Part shown: positions 47,540 to 51,200 of the stretch, piece by piece
How the letters are laid out: every line of letters starts with the position of its first letter
Position numbering within the stretch: position 1 is the first letter of the stretch
NCBI RefSeq assembly: GCF_000961795.1
Contig: NZ_LADU01000021.1
Span: 1-51,200 of the forward strand
DNA length: 51,200 nt
Direction of reading: 5' to 3'
DNA from: Hyphomonas sp. BRH_c22
GTDB taxonomy: Bacteria; Pseudomonadota; Alphaproteobacteria; Caulobacterales; Hyphomonadaceae
The notes under the pieces: generated by a model
Told to the model about the DNA's origin: nothing
Databases searched by the model: none
What the model saw: only the letters and a program-made list of their open reading frames with translations
Made by a program: the position numbers and the translations under genes

Positions 47540-48211
47540 TTGCGCCCGCTCGTTCCGATCCTGCACCTTGCCGCCGGGCATCACGGCGGACAGGCTGCGG
47601 TATTGAAACTGGCGGCGAACGGGCATGCCCAGGCGGATATGTCCAGGGTGCCTGCTGACCGGTTGCTGTCAGTGATGACAAGGTGCGTGTTCAATGCCGG
47701 GTTCAACTGGAAAGTCATCGATGCGAAATGGGACGGGTTTGAAGCTGCTTTCCTCGGTTTCGATCCGGCCCGGCTGGCCTTCCTGGGCGACGAGATGATG
47801 GCCGATCTCGTGTCCGACGCGCGCATCGTGCGCAATGGGCAAAAGATCAAGGCAACGCTCGACAATGCGAAAATGGTGGCGCGGATCGAGCAGGAAGAAG
47901 GCGGGTTCGGCAGGTTCCTGGCAACATGGCCCGCTGGCGATCAGGTCGGCCTGATGGCAGAGCTCAACAGGCGCGGATCGCGGCTGGGCGGGGCGACCGG
48001 GCAGTATTTCCTGCGCTTTTGCGGCTGGGATGGCTGGATCACATCGGGGGACGTGTGTGCCGCGCTGGTGCGCGAAGGCGTGCTGGACACGCCGGCTGCG
48101 ACCAGCAAGCGCGACCTCGCCAGGGTGCAGGATGCGTTCAACACCTGGCATCATGAGAGCGGCCTGCCACGCGCGGCGATCAGCCGGGTCCTCGCCCTGA
48201 GTGTCGGCTGA
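47540..48211 (+). CDS. DNA-3-methyladenine glycosylase I (Tag)-like protein, TTG start
   Basis: A 223-residue protein related to Tag glycosylases of base-excision repair. Common features are FNAGFNWKVIDAKWDGFEAAF (compare the QAGLSW...FDP region in Tag), ADLVSDARIVRNGQKIKATLDNA and the helical C-terminal half. The start is a TTG preceded by AGGAG at 8 bases. Differences from E. coli Tag are large: the zinc-binding Cys/His residues at both ends are absent, and the pocket glutamate of EGQQAGLSW is not seen. It may therefore have changed specificity or lack activity. It follows the Fe-ADH by 11 bp. Confidence 0.75.
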   Translation: MRPLVPILHLAAGHHGGQAAVLKLAANGHAQADMSRVPADRLLSVMTRCVFNAGFNWKVIDAKWDGFEAAFLGFDPARLAFLGDEMMADLVSDARIVRNGQKIKATLDNAKMVARIEQEEGGFGRFLATWPAGDQVGLMAELNRRGSRLGGATGQYFLRFCGWDGWITSGDVCAALVREGVLDTPAATSKRDLARVQDAFNTWHHESGLPRAAISRVLALSVG

Positions 48212-48305
48212 CGTTTCACTTGCCGGGCAGGGTGACGCTCCAGCAGGCGGCAGGCTCAGGATGAAATCGCTTCCCGTTCCAGCCCGAATCCTTCATTCTG
48301 AGCCC

Positions 48306-48728
48306 ATGATTACAGAAATTCAGCAATATGCAGGCGGACTGGGCGTCGCGGCCAGCGCGATGGCCATCGGTGCCGGCTGGGTGGTGACGATTGCCTCGCC
48401 CAATTGCAGCTTCGACAAGCTCGATGGCAGCCGGGCCGACCGGCATGTGCGCGAATTGCTGCACCAGACGGCGACGCCGATTGCGGCCATCATGCTGGCG
48501 GCAACGGCGTTGTTCATGCTGGCGACGAGCTGGGCGGCGGCGGTGACGGCGGGTCTGGCCGCGTTCGGGTTTTTCTCGACGCGCCTGATGCTGGCACCGA
48601 AAGAGGGCAAGAACCCGAAAGGCGTGCGGACAAGCCGCAAGGATCAGCGGGCCGTGTCGGTCAGCCTGTCACTGATGTTCATGCTGATTGCCGTGATCGC
48701 GGGTATTCTCGGCCTGATCGGTATCTAG
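48306..48728 (+). CDS. Unknown small membrane protein (3-4 helices)
   Basis: A 140-residue protein I do not recognise. Hydrophobic segments lie near residues 8-28, 55-95 (two helices) and 115-138 (SVSLSLMFMLIAVIAGILGLIGI). A basic cytosolic loop with KEGKNPKGVRTSRKDQR lies between the second and last parts. The start is uncertain. ATG at 48306 gives a compact protein; ATG at 48261 or a start at 48201 would add up to 35 residues. It ends sharing CTAG with the gene on the other strand. Confidence 0.6.
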   Translation: MITEIQQYAGGLGVAASAMAIGAGWVVTIASPNCSFDKLDGSRADRHVRELLHQTATPIAAIMLAATALFMLATSWAAAVTAGLAAFGFFSTRLMLAPKEGKNPKGVRTSRKDQRAVSVSLSLMFMLIAVIAGILGLIGI

Positions 48729-49108
48729 GCGTAGACCAGCCAGAGACAGCCCATTTCATGAAGGGCCCGGAAGTCATCGACTGACCGCTTGGCGGCCTTT
48801 CGGGCGATTTCGCCTGCCGTTTTCCGGTTGGTGGCCAGCATCAGCACGCAGATGGCAAGGCCGGGCAGGAAGGCCCACCAGATAAAGGCCAGGGATGCCA
48901 GCGCGCCGAGAAGGCAGATGAGATAGGCGACAGCATCGAGGACGCGGAAGCGGACGTACATGTTGGTGCCGAACGCATTCAGCAATTCGGGCCGCTTGTG
49001 CAATTCCTCTGCGTCAATCGCGAATCGCTGGCCGGGAACGTCTTCAATGAATACGGCGCGGGTCATGCGACCGGCGCGGTGAGGATTGGGTGCGCACTTC
49101 AGGAACAT
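48725..49108 (-). CDS. Unknown small membrane protein with two helices
   Basis: A 127-residue protein I do not recognise. The soluble N-terminus (about 1-58) carries FIEDVPGQRFAIDAEEL. Two hydrophobic helices follow (VAYLICLLGALASLAFIWWAF and PGLAICVLMLA), then a basic, helical C-terminus (KTAGEIARKAAKRSVDDF). GGGAGGACG upstream supports ATG at 49108. Its end overlaps tail-to-tail with the preceding gene, and it is divergent from phaZ, so its promoter would be in the same 189-bp region. Confidence 0.65.
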   Translation of the reverse strand: MFLKCAPNPHRAGRMTRAVFIEDVPGQRFAIDAEELHKRPELLNAFGTNMYVRFRVLDAVAYLICLLGALASLAFIWWAFLPGLAICVLMLATNRKTAGEIARKAAKRSVDDFRALHEMGCLWLVYA

Positions 49109-49239
49109 GGCTTCGTCCTCCCTGGAGCCTGACATAAAGCACCCGGTTCTTAACTGTCCGGGCAGTCGGATTTGAAAATTTCATACAAATTCAATCCTTC
49201 GGGCGCGCAATCGGTCGGACGCCCGTCTGGTGAATCCGT

Positions 49240-49268
49240 TTGCCAGTGGGGATTCTTGTACTTATGTT
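49240..49268 (+). promoter_or_regulatory. Candidate phaZ promoter
   Basis: TTGCCA (49240-49245), 17-bp spacer and TATGTT (49263-49268), 30 bp ahead of the phaZ start. Good match and spacing for a housekeeping sigma factor. The -10 box overlaps the palindrome at 49264-49280. Confidence 0.5.
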
Positions 49269-49280
49269 GCAATGCAGCAT
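49264..49280. promoter_or_regulatory. TGCA-N-TGCA near-palindrome overlapping the phaZ promoter (PhaR-like operator)
   Basis: ATGTTGCAATGCAGCAT: symmetric at 14 of 16 non-central positions. It overlaps the proposed -10 box and the start of transcription, the classic place for a repressor. It has the TTGC-N3-GCAG form, one base away from CTGC-N3-GCAG sites described for PhaR of Rhodobacter/Paracoccus. Confidence 0.55.
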
Positions 49281-49297
49281 GAAAGGTTTGTAACGCA

Positions 49298-50590
49298 ATG
49301 CTTTACTCACTTGTCGAAATGAACCGCGTGGCGATGGCGCCGATGCGACTGGCCGCAAAGGCGGGCCGGGCCGCGCTTCTCTCTCCGCTGAACCCGATGC
49401 GCCAGACCGAATATGGCAAATCGCTCGCCGCCTTCGCTGACGTCTTCGAGAGTTCAACGCGTTACTATGGCAAGCCGGAATGGCGCATCGACACGGTGCG
49501 CGTGAACAGCGCGGCCGTGGATGTGACGCCGATTGTCGCGTGGCGCTCGCCCTGGTGCAACCTGCTGCACTTCAGGAAGGATGCGGACCAGCTGGCCGCC
49601 GTGCGCAAGCCGGGATCAACCCCTCTGCCGCGCATGCTGATTGTCGCGCCCCTGTCCGGGCACTATGCATCGCTGCTGCGCGGGACGGTCGAAGCTTTCC
49701 TGCCGACTCATGATGTTTATATCACCGACTGGTCGGATGCGCGCATGGCGCCGGTCTGGCTCGGCCGGTTCGACCTCGACGACTATATTGATCATATCCG
49801 CGATATGCTGACCCATATTGGCGGCGGCGCGCATGTGCTGGGCGTCTGCCAGCCGGGTCCGCCGGTCCTGGCGGCCATTTCAATGATGGCGGAGGATGAT
49901 GATCCCGCGCGGCCGGCATCTATGACGTTCATGGGGTCTCCCATTGATGCGCGCCGCAGCCCGACCGTGCCGAACGAACTGGCCGAGGAGCGGTCATTCG
50001 GCTGGTTCGAAGAGAACATGATCCATACTGTGCCTGCGCCGTATCCCGGCGTGTTGCGCCGTGTCTATCCGGGGTTTGTGCAACTCGCCTCGTTCATGAA
50101 CATGAACTGGGGACGCCATGTCGATGCGCAGTGGAAATTCTTCAACCACCTCATCGAAGGCGACGGCGACAATGCCGGAAAGCACCGCGAATTCTATGAT
50201 GAATACCTGTCAGTGCTGGACCTGACGGAAGAGTTCTACCTGCAGACCATCCAGCGCGTTTTCCAGGAACATCATCTTGCGCGCGGCATCTACATGTATC
50301 GCGGGACGCGCCTGGTGAAACCGCAAGCCGTTCGCGACGTCGCGCTGATGACCGTTGAGGGCGAGAAGGACGATATTTCCGGTATCGGCCAGACGCAGGC
50401 GGCCCACGATCTTTGTGTGAACATTCCCGATGACATGAAGGCGGACTATATCCAGCCCGGTGTCGGCCATTATGGCGTGTTCAATGGCGCCCGTTTCCGG
50501 ACGGAGATTGTGCCGCGGGTGACCCAGTTCACGCGCCGGTTCATGGATGTGCAGGCCGAAGTCGATGCGCGGGATGCCGCGGCCGTCTAG
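49298..50590 (+). CDS. phaZ: Intracellular polyhydroxyalkanoate (PHB) depolymerase
   Basis: A 430-residue intracellular PHA depolymerase, which breaks down stored polyester granules. It has the family's cysteine lipase-like box GVCQPG with nucleophile C184, the AWRSPWCNLLHF segment, YITDWSDAR near 142 and the C-terminal GVGHYGVFNG with the likely catalytic His near residue 390. No signal peptide, consistent with acting on intracellular granules. Its stop TAG is part of the CTAG at which the IS5-family element begins, but the C-terminus looks intact. No other pha genes are in the window. Confidence 0.93.
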   Translation: MLYSLVEMNRVAMAPMRLAAKAGRAALLSPLNPMRQTEYGKSLAAFADVFESSTRYYGKPEWRIDTVRVNSAAVDVTPIVAWRSPWCNLLHFRKDADQLAAVRKPGSTPLPRMLIVAPLSGHYASLLRGTVEAFLPTHDVYITDWSDARMAPVWLGRFDLDDYIDHIRDMLTHIGGGAHVLGVCQPGPPVLAAISMMAEDDDPARPASMTFMGSPIDARRSPTVPNELAEERSFGWFEENMIHTVPAPYPGVLRRVYPGFVQLASFMNMNWGRHVDAQWKFFNHLIEGDGDNAGKHREFYDEYLSVLDLTEEFYLQTIQRVFQEHHLARGIYMYRGTRLVKPQAVRDVALMTVEGEKDDISGIGQTQAAHDLCVNIPDDMKADYIQPGVGHYGVFNGARFRTEIVPRVTQFTRRFMDVQAEVDARDAAAV

Positions 50591-51200
50591 GTTGTGGACT
50601 CATAAGCGCGTGTCCAGAGTCTGACAGAAGCGATAGCGACGGCGGCGAGGTAGTTTCTGGCGAGTTTGTCGAATCGGGTTGCGATGCGCCTGAAATGCTT
50701 GAGTTTGTTGAAGTATCGCTCGACCAGATTGCGCTGGCTGTAGATGGCTCTGTTGACGGAGCGCTGGGCCTTGCGGTTGCGCTGGGTGGGGATATGCGCC
50801 TCGGCCCCGCGTGATCGTATCTGCTCGACCAGCGAGAGCGCATCATACCCGCGATCAGCCACGACATGGGCGGCCGTCTTCAGGCTCTCGACAAGGGCAG
50901 GCGCGGCGGCCTTGTCGGAGGCTTGACCGGCCGTCAGGGACAGGCGGATCGGCAGGCCCGCCTCATCAACCACGGCATGGATCTTGGTGCTCAGTCCCCC
51001 ACGAGAGAGACCGATGGCGTTATCCGGGCCCCCTTTTTTCCGCCTGCGGCGTGCTGGTGGGCCCGGATGATCGAACTGTCGATGAAGGCCATAGATTCGG
51101 GAGATCGCTCCGCCAAGGCATTGAAAACATTGAGCCAGACGCCTGCCTTCGCCCATCTGTTGAAGCGATTGTACACCGTGGTGTAAGGGCCGTAGCGCTC
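50587..51200 (-). mobile_element. IS5-family (IS427-type) insertion sequence, partial
   Basis: The last 610 bp of the window hold the 3' part of an IS5-family element; the 5' end lies past the right edge. The inner boundary is at or next to CTAG (50587-50590), which is also the phaZ stop. Elements of the IS427 subgroup are known for TA-containing targets. The terminal repeat cannot be confirmed because its partner is outside the window. Confidence 0.85.
50587..51200 (-). CDS. IS5-family transposase, two frames joined by a -1 frameshift (5' end missing)
   Basis: Frame A (51200 to its stop at 50991) reads ERYGPYTTVYNRFNRWAKAG and holds the first Asp (FIDSSIIRAHQHAAGGKKG). Frame B (ending at 50587) reads on from GGPDNAIGLSRGGLSTKIHAV, with the second Asp (VVADRGYDAL) and the Glu (RNLVERYFNKLKHF), so the DDE triad is complete only when the frames are joined. 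The join is at A-AAA-AAG (51033-51039, minus strand). The start is off the window. The frame B stop lies within the CTAG junction. Confidence 0.88.
   Translation of the reverse strand, partial: ALRPLHHGVQSLQQMGEGRRLAQCFQCLGGAISRIYGLHRQFDHPGPPARRRRKKGGPDNAIGLSRGGLSTKIHAVVDEAGLPIRLSLTAGQASDKAAAPALVESLKTAAHVVADRGYDALSLVEQIRSRGAEAHIPTQRNRKAQRSVNRAIYSQRNLVERYFNKLKHFRRIATRFDKLARNYLAAVAIASVRLWTRAYESTT
51033..51039 (-). other. Slippery heptamer A-AAA-AAG for -1 frameshifting in the transposase
   Basis: Six A followed by G on the minus strand, in the phase A_AAA_AAG relative to frame A. A -1 slip changes KKGAR to KKGGPDN, the normal IS5-family sequence. Confidence 0.75.

Overview
This 51.2 kb window looks like chromosomal DNA of a GC-rich (roughly 60-65%) alphaproteobacterium. 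The most likely placement is a Hyphomonas-like member of the Hyphomonadaceae. That is inferred from the conserved infB/nusA/rimP...trmB-xre-lnt-corC-ybeY-ybeZ-miaB gene string, a cysteine-free alphaproteobacterial-type L31, large TonB-dependent receptors, an intracellular PHA depolymerase and a perfect CtrA-type TTAA-N7-TTAA site. No rRNA, tRNA, CRISPR array or prophage was seen. The only mobile element is a partial IS5-family insertion sequence at the right edge.

Layout. (1) 1-10.7 kb, all minus strand: a translation/RNA-maintenance supercluster read miaB, ybeZ, ybeY, corC, lnt, an XRE regulator, trmB, cspA, rimP, nusA, the YlxR/RnpM-like gene and infB (5' part only). metK, usually found between the XRE gene and trmB in related genomes, is absent. 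(2) 10.9-16.9 kb: an AGCS sodium:amino-acid symporter with an unusual insertion, an exported caspase-fold protein with duplicated four-cysteine modules, rpmE, an MsbA-like ABC exporter and a previously untracked 52-residue membrane protein. (3) 17-26.5 kb, minus strand: a flavin monooxygenase, suhB-like phosphatase, efp, a thiE-like gene, DUF1272, an M3 peptidase lipoprotein, and the glycolytic gap-pgk-fba cluster. (4) 26.7-36.8 kb: an EamA transporter, a SelO-type pseudokinase, two convergent TonB-dependent receptors, an alpha/beta hydrolase and an unknown membrane-anchored protein. (5) 36.9-45.3 kb, minus strand: a feruloyl-CoA-synthetase-like enzyme, glmM, cysQ, a tandem-FKBP lipoprotein, threonine ammonia-lyase and an orphan double ABC ATPase. 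(6) 45.4-51.2 kb: an OmpW-like protein, an Fe-dependent alcohol dehydrogenase, a Tag-like DNA glycosylase, two small membrane proteins, phaZ and the IS5-family element.

Most genes are ordinary housekeeping. The best leads are regulatory. A 17-bp near-palindrome of the TGCA-N-TGCA type overlaps a good sigma-70-like promoter of phaZ, and a near-identical copy lies upstream of the first TonB-dependent receptor, suggesting a shared PhaR-like regulator. An intrinsic-terminator-like hairpin sits between the rimP-nusA-infB promoter and rimP. The most unusual protein is the exported caspase. I did not find a clear multi-gene system that is wholly new. Function calls rest on motif recognition by eye, with no database search.
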